This document shows, one piece after another, positions 17,893 to 27,116 of a DNA stretch of 64,000 bases. This DNA is from an uncultured Flavobacteriaceae bacterium (GTDB taxonomy: Bacteria > Bacteroidota > Bacteroidia > Flavobacteriales > Flavobacteriaceae), in assembly GCA_905181825.1 (NCBI GenBank), contig CAJIZJ010000012.1, positions 1 to 64,000 on the forward strand, read 5' to 3'. Both the position numbers and the translations under genes were made by a program. Every line of letters starts with the position of its first letter. Within the stretch, counting starts at the first letter, position 1. The notes beneath the pieces are model-generated. The model was not told where the DNA came from, did no database searches, and saw only the letters and a program-made list of their open reading frames with translations.

Positions 17893-20304
17893 ATGCTTAT
17901 CAAAAACGACCCAACCAAAGATATAACTTTTGAAGACTTCAAAGCTGATGTCTTAAACGATTACAAGATTGCCTATACTAGTAGAGAATGTAGTCTTCTA
18001 GGTCGGCGTGAAGTATTGACTGGAAAAGCGAAGTTTGGGATTTTTGGAGATGGTAAAGAACTGCCTCAAATTGCTTGGGCAAAAGCATTTCATAAAGGAG
18101 ATTTCAGATCTGGTTATTACAGAGATCAAACCTTTATGATGGCCATCGGAAAACTAACTATAGAACAGTTTTTTGCGGGCTTGTACGCACATACTGATAT
18201 TGCTCATGACCCCATGAGTGCAGGTAGGCAAATGGGGGGTCATTTTACAACTCACTCATTAGACGAGAATTTTAACTGGAAAAACCTGACCGAACAATAT
18301 AATTCAAGTTCAGATATTTCTCCAACAGGAGCACAAATGCCTAGGCTGCTTGGTCTGGCGCAAGCTTCAAAAATATACCGTAAATTAGAGGGGTTCAACG
18401 CTAAAAAATTCTCAAAATCTGGAAATGAAGTTGCTTGGGGAACCATTGGAAATGCGAGTACTAGTGAAGGGGTTTTCTTTGAAACAATAAATGCGGCTGG
18501 AGTTCTACAAGTTCCCATGGTGATTAGTATTTGGGATGATGAATATGGGATTTCTGTACACGCAAAACATCAGACTACAAAAGAAAATATCTCAGAAATA
18601 TTAAAAGGGTTTCAAAGAGACTCTGATAGTGATGGCTACGAGATATTAAAGGTTCACGGATGGGATTATGTTGAACTAATTAATGCTTATCAAAAAGCAA
18701 GTGAAATTGCAAGAAATGAACATGTTCCAGTAATGATACATGTCAATGAATTAACTCAACCTCAAGGGCATTCAACTTCGGGGTCTCATGAAAGATATAA
18801 AACTCCCGAGAGATTAAAATGGGAACAATCTAATGATTGTAACACGAAATTTAGAGAATGGATTATATCCAATGAAGTCGCTACAGATGAAAATATTACA
18901 TCTATAGAACGTGACATAAAGAAACGTGTTAAGGAAGGAAAGATAAAAGCATGGAAAGATTTTTGTGCCCCTATTAAGTCCGAAAAACAAGAAGTTATTC
19001 AATTAATGAAGTCTGCTGCAGATACTTCTTCTCAAAGCGTTTTTATTCAAAAGATAATAAAACAACTGGAAAGTATCAATGAGCCCTTACGGAATGATAT
19101 TCTTAGTAGATCTCGTAATATATTAAAATATTTAATTCACGAAGATAGTTCTGCTAAAAGCCAGCTTATCAATTGGGTTAATTCTTATTTCAAAGAAATT
19201 CAACCTAAATACAGTACTTTATTGTACAGCGAATCAGAATCCAGAGCAACTAACATAGCGGAAGTACTTCCAGTATTTGACTCAAAGTCTAAACTTGTTG
19301 ATGGTCGAGTCATTTTAAGAGATAACTTCGATAAAATATTAAGTAATAAACCCGAAGTTTTAATTTTTGGTGAAGATACCGGAACTATTGGAGATGTCAA
19401 TCAAGGATTGGAAGGTCTTCAGGAAAAATTTGGAGAATCAAGAGTTTCTGATACAGGAATACGAGAAACTACTATAATTGGTCAAGGGATTGGTTTGGCT
19501 TTGCGAGGACTAAGACCTATCGCGGAAATTCAATATCTTGATTACATGGTATATGCACTTCAAATCATTAGTGATGATTTGTCAACACTGCATTATAGAA
19601 CTTTTGGAAAACAAAAAGCACCAATGATTATTAGAACTCGTGGGCACCGCTTAGAAGGTATTTGGCATTCCGGTTCACAATTAGGTGGTATATTAAACTT
19701 AATTAGAGGTGTTTATGTATTAGTACCTAGAAACATGACAAAAGCAGCTGGTTTTTATAATACACTGTTAGAAAGTGATCAGCCTGCAATGGTCGTAGAA
19801 TGCTTAAACGGCTACAGATTAAAAGAAAAAGAGCCTTCAAATTTAGGGGAATTTAGAACACCAGTTGGAATTGTAGAAACTATTAAGCAGGGAGCTGACC
19901 TAACAATTGTATCCTATGGCTCAACTCTTCGGATTATAGAAAAAGCAGCTAAAGAGTTGCAAGAAGTAGATATTGATGTTGAGATTATTGATATTCAATC
20001 TCTGATACCATTTGATCTTAATAAGGATATTTCTAAAAGTGTTGAGAAAACAAATAGACTTCTTATTATTGACGAAGATATTCCAGGTGCTGCTTCGGCT
20101 TATATACTAAATGAGATTCTACAAAATCAGAACGTATATGAACACTTAGATAGCAAACCACAACTATTAACCGCTAAAGAACACCGCCCTGCTTATGGGA
20201 GTGATGGAGACTACTTTAGTAAACCGTCATCAGAGGATGTTTTTGAAACTGTTTACAACATGTTTCATGAAGTGGACCCTACCTCCTATCCAAAATTAAG
20301 ATAA
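17893..20304 (+). CDS. Fused E1 alpha/beta subunit of a 2-oxoacid dehydrogenase complex
   Basis: An 803-residue thiamine-diphosphate enzyme. Residues ~30-350 are E1-alpha-like, ~470-800 are E1-beta-like (transketolase pyrimidine and C-terminal domains; FGEDTG, EIQYLDYM, VECLNGYR). It decarboxylates a 2-oxoacid and passes the acyl group to lipoyl-E2; branched-chain oxoacid dehydrogenase is the usual label for this fused Bacteroidota form, but pyruvate cannot be excluded. The alpha half reads GNAST...WDDEYG where the classical motif is GDG...NNGY, with identical spacing (N187, D215/D216). E2 is not adjacent. Two lipoamide dehydrogenases (E3) lie at 32989 and 52447. Confidence 0.87.
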   Translation: MLIKNDPTKDITFEDFKADVLNDYKIAYTSRECSLLGRREVLTGKAKFGIFGDGKELPQIAWAKAFHKGDFRSGYYRDQTFMMAIGKLTIEQFFAGLYAHTDIAHDPMSAGRQMGGHFTTHSLDENFNWKNLTEQYNSSSDISPTGAQMPRLLGLAQASKIYRKLEGFNAKKFSKSGNEVAWGTIGNASTSEGVFFETINAAGVLQVPMVISIWDDEYGISVHAKHQTTKENISEILKGFQRDSDSDGYEILKVHGWDYVELINAYQKASEIARNEHVPVMIHVNELTQPQGHSTSGSHERYKTPERLKWEQSNDCNTKFREWIISNEVATDENITSIERDIKKRVKEGKIKAWKDFCAPIKSEKQEVIQLMKSAADTSSQSVFIQKIIKQLESINEPLRNDILSRSRNILKYLIHEDSSAKSQLINWVNSYFKEIQPKYSTLLYSESESRATNIAEVLPVFDSKSKLVDGRVILRDNFDKILSNKPEVLIFGEDTGTIGDVNQGLEGLQEKFGESRVSDTGIRETTIIGQGIGLALRGLRPIAEIQYLDYMVYALQIISDDLSTLHYRTFGKQKAPMIIRTRGHRLEGIWHSGSQLGGILNLIRGVYVLVPRNMTKAAGFYNTLLESDQPAMVVECLNGYRLKEKEPSNLGEFRTPVGIVETIKQGADLTIVSYGSTLRIIEKAAKELQEVDIDVEIIDIQSLIPFDLNKDISKSVEKTNRLLIIDEDIPGAASAYILNEILQNQNVYEHLDSKPQLLTAKEHRPAYGSDGDYFSKPSSEDVFETVYNMFHEVDPTSYPKLR

Positions 20305-20387
20305 CAACTTAGCAAGTAGCAAAACAACTTGCAAAATTTTATTTAAAATCGTAACATTACCTACTCAAATAACTGATACTCTTTTCT

Positions 20388-21866
20388 ATGCAAAGTCACG
20401 ATACTACTTCAAAAAAAAACAGCCCAGTTAAAAACATTATAGAGCTGACTATCTGGGAAGCTCTTATTCCTGTATTTGCACTGGTAGCTATGTTATTTTA
20501 CAATGTGTTTTATGTCTTTGGAGATGATGCCTTAAGTGGCAGTAACCAGTTTTTATTACTTTTAGGAGCAGCGGTAGCAGCAGTTTTAGGATATTTTAAG
20601 AAAGTGAGCTATAAACACATGCTAGAAATGGTTGCTGAAAATGTGAAGTCTACTACCGGGGCACTTCTTATATTACTTTTAGTTGGCGCCTTGGCAGGCA
20701 CTTGGCTAATTAGTGGCATTATTCCGTCCATGATATATTATGGGTTACAAATTTTAAATCCAACTTTTTTCTTAGTTGCTTCTGTTATTATTTGCTCGAT
20801 TATATCTATTGCAACTGGCAGTAGCTGGACAACATCAGCTACCGTAGGAATAGCGTTAATTGGCATTGGAAATACTTTAGGGATCCCTGCAGGAATGACT
20901 GCGGGTGCCGTTTTATCTGGGGCCTACTTTGGAGATAAAATGTCACCTCTAAGCGATACAACCAATTTGGCTCCGGCCATGGCTGGAGCTGATCTCTTTG
21001 ACCATATCAAGTACATGGCTTACACTACAGTTCCAACGATTATAATCACTTTAATTATTTTTTTAATTATTGGATTGAATATTGACACCAACGGAAGTCC
21101 AGATATTACAGATAAATTAGAAGCAATAAACGGAGCCTTTAATATCTCACCATGGTTATTTTGCATTCCCTTATTAGTTGTTGTTTTAATAATAAGAAAA
21201 ACACCGCCATTAGTAGCTCTTTTACTTGGAACTATTTTTGGAGCAATCGCTGCTATTATTGCACAACCTCAAATTGTAATGACTATTGCTCAAGCAGATA
21301 CTCTAAATTTTGAATCTGCCTATAAAGGCGTGATGAAAGCTATAACCGTTAATACAGCTGTAGAAACATCAAGCAGCGAACTTAATGATTTATTTACTGC
21401 AGGTGGCATGAATGGAATGTTAGGAACCATATGGTTAATTATTTGTGCGATGGTATTTGGAGGGGTTATGGAAGCTATTGGTGCGCTCTCAATAATTAGC
21501 AAGTCACTACTAAGTATTGCAACAACAACTTTTGGTTTATTTGCCAGTACTGTAACAAGTTGCTTGGCGTTAAACGTAACCGCATCTGATCAATATTTAG
21601 CCTTAGTAGTCCCAGGAAAAATGTTTAAAAAAGCATATGAAGAAAAAGGACTCGCTCCAGAAAATTTAAGTAGAACTCTAGAAGACTCAGGAACGGTAAC
21701 ATCAGTTTTAGTTCCATGGAATACATGTGGTGCTTATCAAAGTGGCGTTTTGGGTGTGTCTGTAGCTGATTATTTTGTATTCGCTTTTTTTAATTGGATC
21801 AGTCCATTTATGACACTATTGTTTGCTGCATTTTCTATTAAAATAAAAAAATTAGTAAAGTCCTAA
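20388..21866 (+). CDS. nhaC: Na+/H+ antiporter NhaC family protein
   Basis: A 492-residue polytopic protein with about 11-12 hydrophobic segments. Family features include GSSWTTSATVGIALIGIG, the conserved SGAYFGDKMSPLSDTTNLAP segment and a C-terminal SVLVPWNTCGAYQ segment. NhaC exchanges external protons for internal sodium, helping pH and salt homeostasis, which would suit a marine or brackish bacterium. The gap of 83 bases to the preceding E1 gene suggests a separate transcript. Confidence 0.92.
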   Translation: MQSHDTTSKKNSPVKNIIELTIWEALIPVFALVAMLFYNVFYVFGDDALSGSNQFLLLLGAAVAAVLGYFKKVSYKHMLEMVAENVKSTTGALLILLLVGALAGTWLISGIIPSMIYYGLQILNPTFFLVASVIICSIISIATGSSWTTSATVGIALIGIGNTLGIPAGMTAGAVLSGAYFGDKMSPLSDTTNLAPAMAGADLFDHIKYMAYTTVPTIIITLIIFLIIGLNIDTNGSPDITDKLEAINGAFNISPWLFCIPLLVVVLIIRKTPPLVALLLGTIFGAIAAIIAQPQIVMTIAQADTLNFESAYKGVMKAITVNTAVETSSSELNDLFTAGGMNGMLGTIWLIICAMVFGGVMEAIGALSIISKSLLSIATTTFGLFASTVTSCLALNVTASDQYLALVVPGKMFKKAYEEKGLAPENLSRTLEDSGTVTSVLVPWNTCGAYQSGVLGVSVADYFVFAFFNWISPFMTLLFAAFSIKIKKLVKS

Positions 21867-21992
21867 TTTAGGCTAGTTTCAACAGATAACTATAACTTAT
21901 AGTTGTATAAGAAATTATAATTTTCAACTAAACTAAAAAGAGATATCAAACAGTATCTTTACTTAAAATAAATCATTTAAAAAATTAATACT

Positions 21993-22631
21993 ATGGCTAT
22001 TGTAGGGAAAAAATTTCCAAATTTAAATGTTGACGCGATGAATGAAATGGGCGATACTTTTAAAGTAAACGTTCTTGAAGAAGCAATCAACAATAAGAAA
22101 AAAGTACTTTTATTTTGGTACCCAAAAGATTTCACTTTTGTATGCCCGACAGAACTACATGCTTTTGAAGCGGCGAAAGCAGAATTTGAAAAAAGAAATA
22201 CGATTGTTATCGGTGCGTCATGTGATACTCCAGAAGTTCATTTCGCATGGTTATCAACAGCAAAAGATAATGGCGGCATTGAAGGGGTTACCTACCCAAT
22301 ATTAGCAGATTCTAACAGAAACCTAGCATCTACTTTAGGGATATTAGACATCTCCGATGAAACGTATAACGAAGAAACTGGTGTTGTACTTGTAGAAGGT
22401 GACAACGTAACTTACAGAGCTACTTACATTATTGACGAAGAAGGAACAGTTGTTCATGAAAGTGTAAATCACATGCCACTTGGAAGAAATGTAGCAGAGT
22501 TTTTAAGACTTGTAGATGCTTACACGCACGTTCAAGAAAAAGGTGAAGTTTGTCCTGCAAACTGGGAAGAAGGCAAAGACGCAATGGCACCTAATGCAAA
22601 AGGAACTGCAAGCTATTTAGCATCACACTAA
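21993..22631 (+). CDS. Typical 2-Cys peroxiredoxin (AhpC/Prx1 type)
   Basis: A 212-residue peroxiredoxin. The peroxidatic Cys51 is in DFTFVCPTE and the resolving cysteine is in GEVCPANWEEG near the C-terminus. It reduces hydrogen peroxide and organic peroxides, and its disulfide is recycled by a thioredoxin-like partner. A thioredoxin gene follows after 12 bases, so the electron donor is probably encoded in the same operon. No OxyR box was identified. Confidence 0.94.
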   Translation: MAIVGKKFPNLNVDAMNEMGDTFKVNVLEEAINNKKKVLLFWYPKDFTFVCPTELHAFEAAKAEFEKRNTIVIGASCDTPEVHFAWLSTAKDNGGIEGVTYPILADSNRNLASTLGILDISDETYNEETGVVLVEGDNVTYRATYIIDEEGTVVHESVNHMPLGRNVAEFLRLVDAYTHVQEKGEVCPANWEEGKDAMAPNAKGTASYLASH

Positions 22632-22643
22632 ACTATATTCATC

Positions 22644-22955
22644 ATGCAAGAACTTTCTGAAGACAATTTACAAACTATTATTTCTGAAAATTCATTTGTT
22701 GTGGTTCAATACTCCGCAACATGGTGTGGGAATTGTAGAATCATGAAACCAAAATTCAAAAAATTAGCCTCTGAAATGCCAGATGCTAGTTTTGTAATTG
22801 TGGATGCGGAAAAATTCCCTGAAAGTAGAAAACTAGCAACCGTGGATAATTTACCAACGTTTGCAGTTTTTAAATCAGGACAATTTATAAACCAAACCCA
22901 AACGAATAAGTTTGACGTTTTAAAAGAACTTATAGATGAAGCTTCCAGTAATTAA
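22644..22955 (+). CDS. Thioredoxin family protein
   Basis: A 103-residue single-domain thioredoxin with the active site WCGNC (classical thioredoxin is WCGPC) and a cis-proline loop NLPTF. There is no signal peptide, so it is cytoplasmic. Placed directly behind the peroxiredoxin, it is the likely reductant of that enzyme. The CGNC motif would be expected to give a different redox potential from CGPC. Its 3' end overlaps the next gene by 20 bases, implying translational coupling. Confidence 0.9.
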   Translation: MQELSEDNLQTIISENSFVVVQYSATWCGNCRIMKPKFKKLASEMPDASFVIVDAEKFPESRKLATVDNLPTFAVFKSGQFINQTQTNKFDVLKELIDEASSN

Positions 22956-23193
22956 ACATTTAACACAATTTATTGAGGACAACGATGAAGATTATATCGT
23001 AGAAACGCTTGAAACTCTAGAAGCACTCACAGAAGTTCCTAGTCTGAAAGACGAAGAACTAGATGTCATAGGAGAACTTATATCAAATATGTACGGAGCG
23101 CTTGAAGTACATAAAATGATTAAAGACGGAACTAGCCAAAAAGAAGCTTTAAACAGTTTTATGAAACGGGTCTTAGGTTCTATAGATAATTAG
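22936..23193 (+). CDS. Small helical protein, DUF6952 family
   Basis: An 85-residue acidic, all-helical-looking protein beginning MKLPVIKHLTQFIE. It has no cysteine and no catalytic motif. I recall this as the Bacteroidota family DUF6952, usually found right behind peroxiredoxin and thioredoxin genes; the label is from memory. It overlaps the thioredoxin ORF by 20 bases. Co-translation suggests a role with the peroxiredoxin/thioredoxin pair, for example as an adaptor, but no function is established. Confidence 0.8.
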   Translation: MKLPVIKHLTQFIEDNDEDYIVETLETLEALTEVPSLKDEELDVIGELISNMYGALEVHKMIKDGTSQKEALNSFMKRVLGSIDN

Positions 23194-23212
23194 TTTATTA
23201 CAAATAAAGCAT

Positions 23213-23246
23213 AAAAAAACCCTTCTCAAATGAGAAGGGTTTTTTT
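23213..23246. terminator. Bidirectional intrinsic terminator between DUF6952 gene and rpsA
   Basis: A-tract, CCCTTCTC / GAGAAGGG stem with an AAAT-type loop, and T-tract. The A7 and T7 flanks let it work for both convergent genes. Confidence 0.9.
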
Positions 23247-23264
23247 GTACAATAGATTTATGGC

Positions 23265-25097
23265 TTACTTACCATCCATCTTATCTTTAAGCGCTTGTAA
23301 AGCATCATTCGCATCTCCTAATGTAGGTTTTGCTTCAGCTGCACTACTCGCTGCCTTTTTAACGGCTGCTTTCACATGCTTAACTTCTTCCGCTTTGAAA
23401 AGAGCTGTATGAGACGCTACTACACGTTTGAATTCTTTATTGAATTCAATAATAACGAATTCAGCTTCATCTCCTTTCTTAAGCTTATTTCCATCCTCTT
23501 TTTCAAGATGACGAGAAGGAATAAAAGCAACTACATCTTCATTGAACTTAACTGTTGCTCCTTTGTCAACGATCTCATCGATTGAAGCTGTATGCTTAGA
23601 ATTTAATCCAAATTCAGTTTCGTATTTATCCCAGGGGTTGTCAGTTGTTTGTTTATGACCTAAGCTTAATTTTCTAGCTTCTACGTCTAACTCAAGTACT
23701 ACAACTTCAAGGTTATCTCCTACTGCACAGAATTCACTTGGATGTTTAACTTTCTTAGTCCAAGATAAATCAGAGATGTAAATTAATCCATCAATACCTT
23801 CTTCTAATTCAACAAAAACACCAAAGTTTGTGAAGTTTCTTACAATTCCGGTATGCTTAGAAGCAACTGGGAATTTAGAAGTAATATCTGTCCAAGGGTC
23901 AGCAGATAATTGCTTGATACCTAATGACATTTTACGATCTTCTCTATCTAAAGTTAAGATCTGAGCTTTAATTTTATCTCCTACTTTAACGAAATCTTGA
24001 GCAGAACGTAAATGAGTAGACCAAGACATTTCAGAAACGTGAATTAATCCTTCAACTCCTTCAACAACTTCAATAAATGCACCATAATCAGCGATTACAA
24101 CTACTTTTCCTTCAATTTCGTCTCCAATTTTAACCTCTTCTCCAAGGGCATCCCATGGGTGTTTGCTTAATTGTTTGAGACCTAATTGAATTCTTGATTT
24201 ATTTTCATCAAAGTCAAGTATTACAACATTGATTTTCTCATCTAATTCAACAATCTCACTTGGATGGTTGATTCTAGACCAAGAAAGATCTGTAATGTGT
24301 ACTAATCCATCAACTCCACCAAGATCCATAAAGACTCCGTAAGAAGTAATGTTTTTAACAATACCTTCAAGAACTTGACCTTTTTCTAATTGACTAATGA
24401 TTTCCTTTTTCTGGATTTCGATATCTGCTTCAATAAGCGCTTTATGAGAAACCACAACGTTTTTGAATTCGTGGTTGATTTTCACTACCTTGAATTCCAT
24501 TGTTTTGTTAACATACTGATCGTAATCTCTAATTGGCTTCACATCGATTTGTGAACCTGGTAAAAATGCTTCAATACCAAATACGTCGACAATCATACCC
24601 CCTTTAGTACGACATTTAACAAAACCGTTTACGATTTCTCCAGTCTCATTAGCAGCGATCACACGATCCCATGCTTTGATAACTCTTGCTTTACGGTGAG
24701 ATAATATTAATTGTCCTGTAGCGTCTTCACGTACATCAATTAATACTTCTACTTTATCACCAACAGCTAAGTTGGGATTATAACGAAATTCGTTTAGTGA
24801 AATAACACCTTCAGATTTTGCATTGATATCAATAATCGCATCACGATCAGAAATATGAATAACTACACCATCTACAACTTGATCATCAAGAGTGTCAACA
24901 AAATTGCTAGCCACTAATTTCTCAAATTCTACAAGTTTCTCGTCATCAACAGGGTCGATACCTTCTTCGTAGTTATGCCAGTTAAAATCTTTAAGGAATT
25001 GCTCAGGATTTGCTTGAGCTTCGTTTGGTTGTGGCACTTCAACTGCTGTAGTTTCTGCAATTACTTCTTCCACATTTGTGTTTTTTTCTTCAGCCAT
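23265..25097 (-). CDS. rpsA: 30S ribosomal protein S1
   Basis: A 610-residue protein with six S1/OB-fold RNA-binding repeats after an acidic N-terminal segment. Repeated G-x-V...YGVFMDLGG/GVDGLVHITDLSW patterns mark the domains. S1 binds mRNA leaders on the 30S subunit; it may matter more than Shine-Dalgarno pairing in Bacteroidota, where such sites are weak. The C-terminus is a lysine/alanine-rich tail. It is the last gene before the bidirectional terminator and has a 233-base leader region upstream. Confidence 0.96.
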   Translation of the reverse strand: MAEEKNTNVEEVIAETTAVEVPQPNEAQANPEQFLKDFNWHNYEEGIDPVDDEKLVEFEKLVASNFVDTLDDQVVDGVVIHISDRDAIIDINAKSEGVISLNEFRYNPNLAVGDKVEVLIDVREDATGQLILSHRKARVIKAWDRVIAANETGEIVNGFVKCRTKGGMIVDVFGIEAFLPGSQIDVKPIRDYDQYVNKTMEFKVVKINHEFKNVVVSHKALIEADIEIQKKEIISQLEKGQVLEGIVKNITSYGVFMDLGGVDGLVHITDLSWSRINHPSEIVELDEKINVVILDFDENKSRIQLGLKQLSKHPWDALGEEVKIGDEIEGKVVVIADYGAFIEVVEGVEGLIHVSEMSWSTHLRSAQDFVKVGDKIKAQILTLDREDRKMSLGIKQLSADPWTDITSKFPVASKHTGIVRNFTNFGVFVELEEGIDGLIYISDLSWTKKVKHPSEFCAVGDNLEVVVLELDVEARKLSLGHKQTTDNPWDKYETEFGLNSKHTASIDEIVDKGATVKFNEDVVAFIPSRHLEKEDGNKLKKGDEAEFVIIEFNKEFKRVVASHTALFKAEEVKHVKAAVKKAASSAAEAKPTLGDANDALQALKDKMDGK

Positions 25098-25330
25098 GGC
25101 TGTTTTAAAATTTGTATTTTATAGACGTTAGATTCGATTAAGCACGACTATAAAAGCGTTATTAAATGATTATGATTTCCTTTACTGAATCTATTGAATG
25201 CTAAAGGAGTGCAATTTTACGATTTATTTACAATTATACCTAATGTTTTTTATGCTGTTTTTACGAGAGAAAATTATTAAGCAATAATTAGCTTATTAAA
25301 TAGAATGCTAAAATAAAAACAATAATATAA
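25098..25330. other. Intergenic leader between cmk and rpsA
   Basis: 233 AT-rich bases with no ORF and no clear hairpin terminator. It probably holds the rpsA promoter and 5' leader, but I could not find a full TTTG-N19-TAnnTTTG match; near matches TATAATTG and TAAAATTG occur on the minus strand. Confidence 0.4.
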
Positions 25331-26020
25331 TTACGCCAATAATTTAGTGTTTACCAATGACATAACTTGATCAAATTGCTGTTCCTTTGATAAATTTGAA
25401 TTATCAATTTCTACTGCGTCTTTGGCTTTATAAAGTGGAGAGTCTTCTCTAGTTGAATCGAGATGATCTCTAGAGTTAATATTATCTAATACAGCTTGAA
25501 AAGAAACTTTAGATTCCGTAACAGCTAGTTCATCAAAGCGTCTTTTTGCACGTGTTTCAGAAGAGGCCGTCATGAATAGCTTTAATTCAGCATCTGGGAA
25601 AACTACCGTTCCTATATCTCTCCCATCCATAACAATCCCTTTTTTACTACCCATTTGCTGTTGCAGATCAACTAATTGTTGGCGAACTTCTGCAACGGTA
25701 GCCACTATGCTCACGGCGTTAGAGACTGCCATAGTACGAACATCTTTATTTACATTTACATCATTTAAATAAACTTCAGATGTTTTTAAATTTTCATTAT
25801 AAATAAAAGTGACATTGATAGCAGAAAGCGCATTGATTAATTGTGAGGTTTTTAATCCCGCACCATCTATTAGTTTGTTTTGTAAAGCATACAAGGCAAC
25901 GGCACGGTACATAGCGCCAGAATCTACATAAATATATTTTAAGTGCTGTGCTAATTGTTTAGCAAGTGTACTTTTTCCGGTTGATGAAAACCCATCGATT
26001 GCTATTGTAATTTTTTTCAC
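25331..26020 (-). CDS. cmk: (d)CMP kinase
   Basis: A 229-residue P-loop kinase with Walker A GFSSTGKS at residue 9, the family motif VDSGAMYRAVALYA and MDGRDIGTVVFPDA. It phosphorylates CMP and dCMP using ATP. Its start codon overlaps the stop of porQ by four bases, so the two are translationally coupled. Confidence 0.95.
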   Translation of the reverse strand: MKKITIAIDGFSSTGKSTLAKQLAQHLKYIYVDSGAMYRAVALYALQNKLIDGAGLKTSQLINALSAINVTFIYNENLKTSEVYLNDVNVNKDVRTMAVSNAVSIVATVAEVRQQLVDLQQQMGSKKGIVMDGRDIGTVVFPDAELKLFMTASSETRAKRRFDELAVTESKVSFQAVLDNINSRDHLDSTREDSPLYKAKDAVEIDNSNLSKEQQFDQVMSLVNTKLLA

Positions 26021-27039
26021 TGTTGTAAATTTATTTGAAGTCCTAGAAAACTAGTATTTGCTGCTGATGAATAGCGAGCATGTGTGTAACTAAATCTTAT
26101 ATTATTAAATTTTAAACCTAGGCCAAAAGAAAAACCAGAAAAATTTCTTTGTTCTAATATTTTAAGCTCTTGTGCCCTTCTAAAACTATACCCTAATCGA
26201 ATATTAAAGCCTTTGTTTGGAAACAGCTCTACCCCTAAAATTGTATGTCTAAATAGATTGCTAACAAAGTTTATGTCTTCTTCTGTTTGTGTTCCATCCA
26301 AATCGGTTGTAGCTCGTGCTGGGTTGGGAGATGCAATAGGCCACTTTTGTAAATTTTCTAAAGTGAGATGCCAACGAATAGGAACATTTTCAAGAGTTTG
26401 AGAGAAACCGAGGTCAATTTCAAATGGCAAGGGCTCTTTAATTCCTGCGTAAGTAGTCAACTGAGTTCCGAAATTGCGAATTACTAAAGCAGCATTAAAA
26501 TCTAAATACTCATTTATATAAATAACTCCTATATCTGTTGCAATACCAAATGAGTTATACTGCTCTAGTTTAGAAGTAATAAATTTTAAGTTTGCACCAA
26601 TATAAAAATCTGAGTACCCTATCTGAGCGGCGTACCCAACAGAAAGAGCTGCTTCATTGCCGGTAAAAGTTCCTGTGCTGATTCCATTTTCATCGTAGCC
26701 ATCAAAACTACCATAATTAACATAGGTCATTCCTACATGAAAGGTTTGAGTTCTTCGATCGACAGTGTATGCATAGGCTGCAGTTCCGTAACTAATATCT
26801 CCTAAATAATTAGAATAATTAATAGCCAACTGGTTATCCATGTCTACATTTATAGTAGCAGGGTTAAATAGTGCTTGCGTGACGTCATAATCTACATTAG
26901 TGAGAACTTTCCCCCCTAGAGCAGCTTGTCTAGGAGAAGACATGAGATTTAAAAACTGATAAGTAGATTCACCACCAAGCTGAGCTTGAACCTTAGCAAT
27001 GCTAAAAAAAAATATAATAACTGCGACAGCTAACCTCAT
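26017..27039 (-). CDS. porQ: Type IX secretion system protein PorQ
   Basis: About 340 residues. I start at the second ATG (27039), giving MRLAVAVIIFFFSIAKVQAQ, a clean signal peptide; the ORF-track start adds eight residues (MIYYFCIQ) ahead of it. The mature protein begins with the PorQ-like segment LGGESTYQFLNLMSSPRQAA and continues as a PorV/PorP-like barrel with NPA(T) and repeated strand patterns. PorQ, with PorU, PorV and PorZ, belongs to the cell-surface attachment complex of the T9SS. This implies the organism secretes CTD proteins, possibly for gliding or polymer degradation. Confidence 0.87.
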   Translation of the reverse strand: MRLAVAVIIFFFSIAKVQAQLGGESTYQFLNLMSSPRQAALGGKVLTNVDYDVTQALFNPATINVDMDNQLAINYSNYLGDISYGTAAYAYTVDRRTQTFHVGMTYVNYGSFDGYDENGISTGTFTGNEAALSVGYAAQIGYSDFYIGANLKFITSKLEQYNSFGIATDIGVIYINEYLDFNAALVIRNFGTQLTTYAGIKEPLPFEIDLGFSQTLENVPIRWHLTLENLQKWPIASPNPARATTDLDGTQTEEDINFVSNLFRHTILGVELFPNKGFNIRLGYSFRRAQELKILEQRNFSGFSFGLGLKFNNIRFSYTHARYSSAANTSFLGLQINLQQ

Positions 27040-27116
27040 TTGAATACAAAAGTAATAAATCAATACTAAAACGAATATAACAGATGTTTATTTCATTCTA
27101 GCTCAAAGTGCATTAA

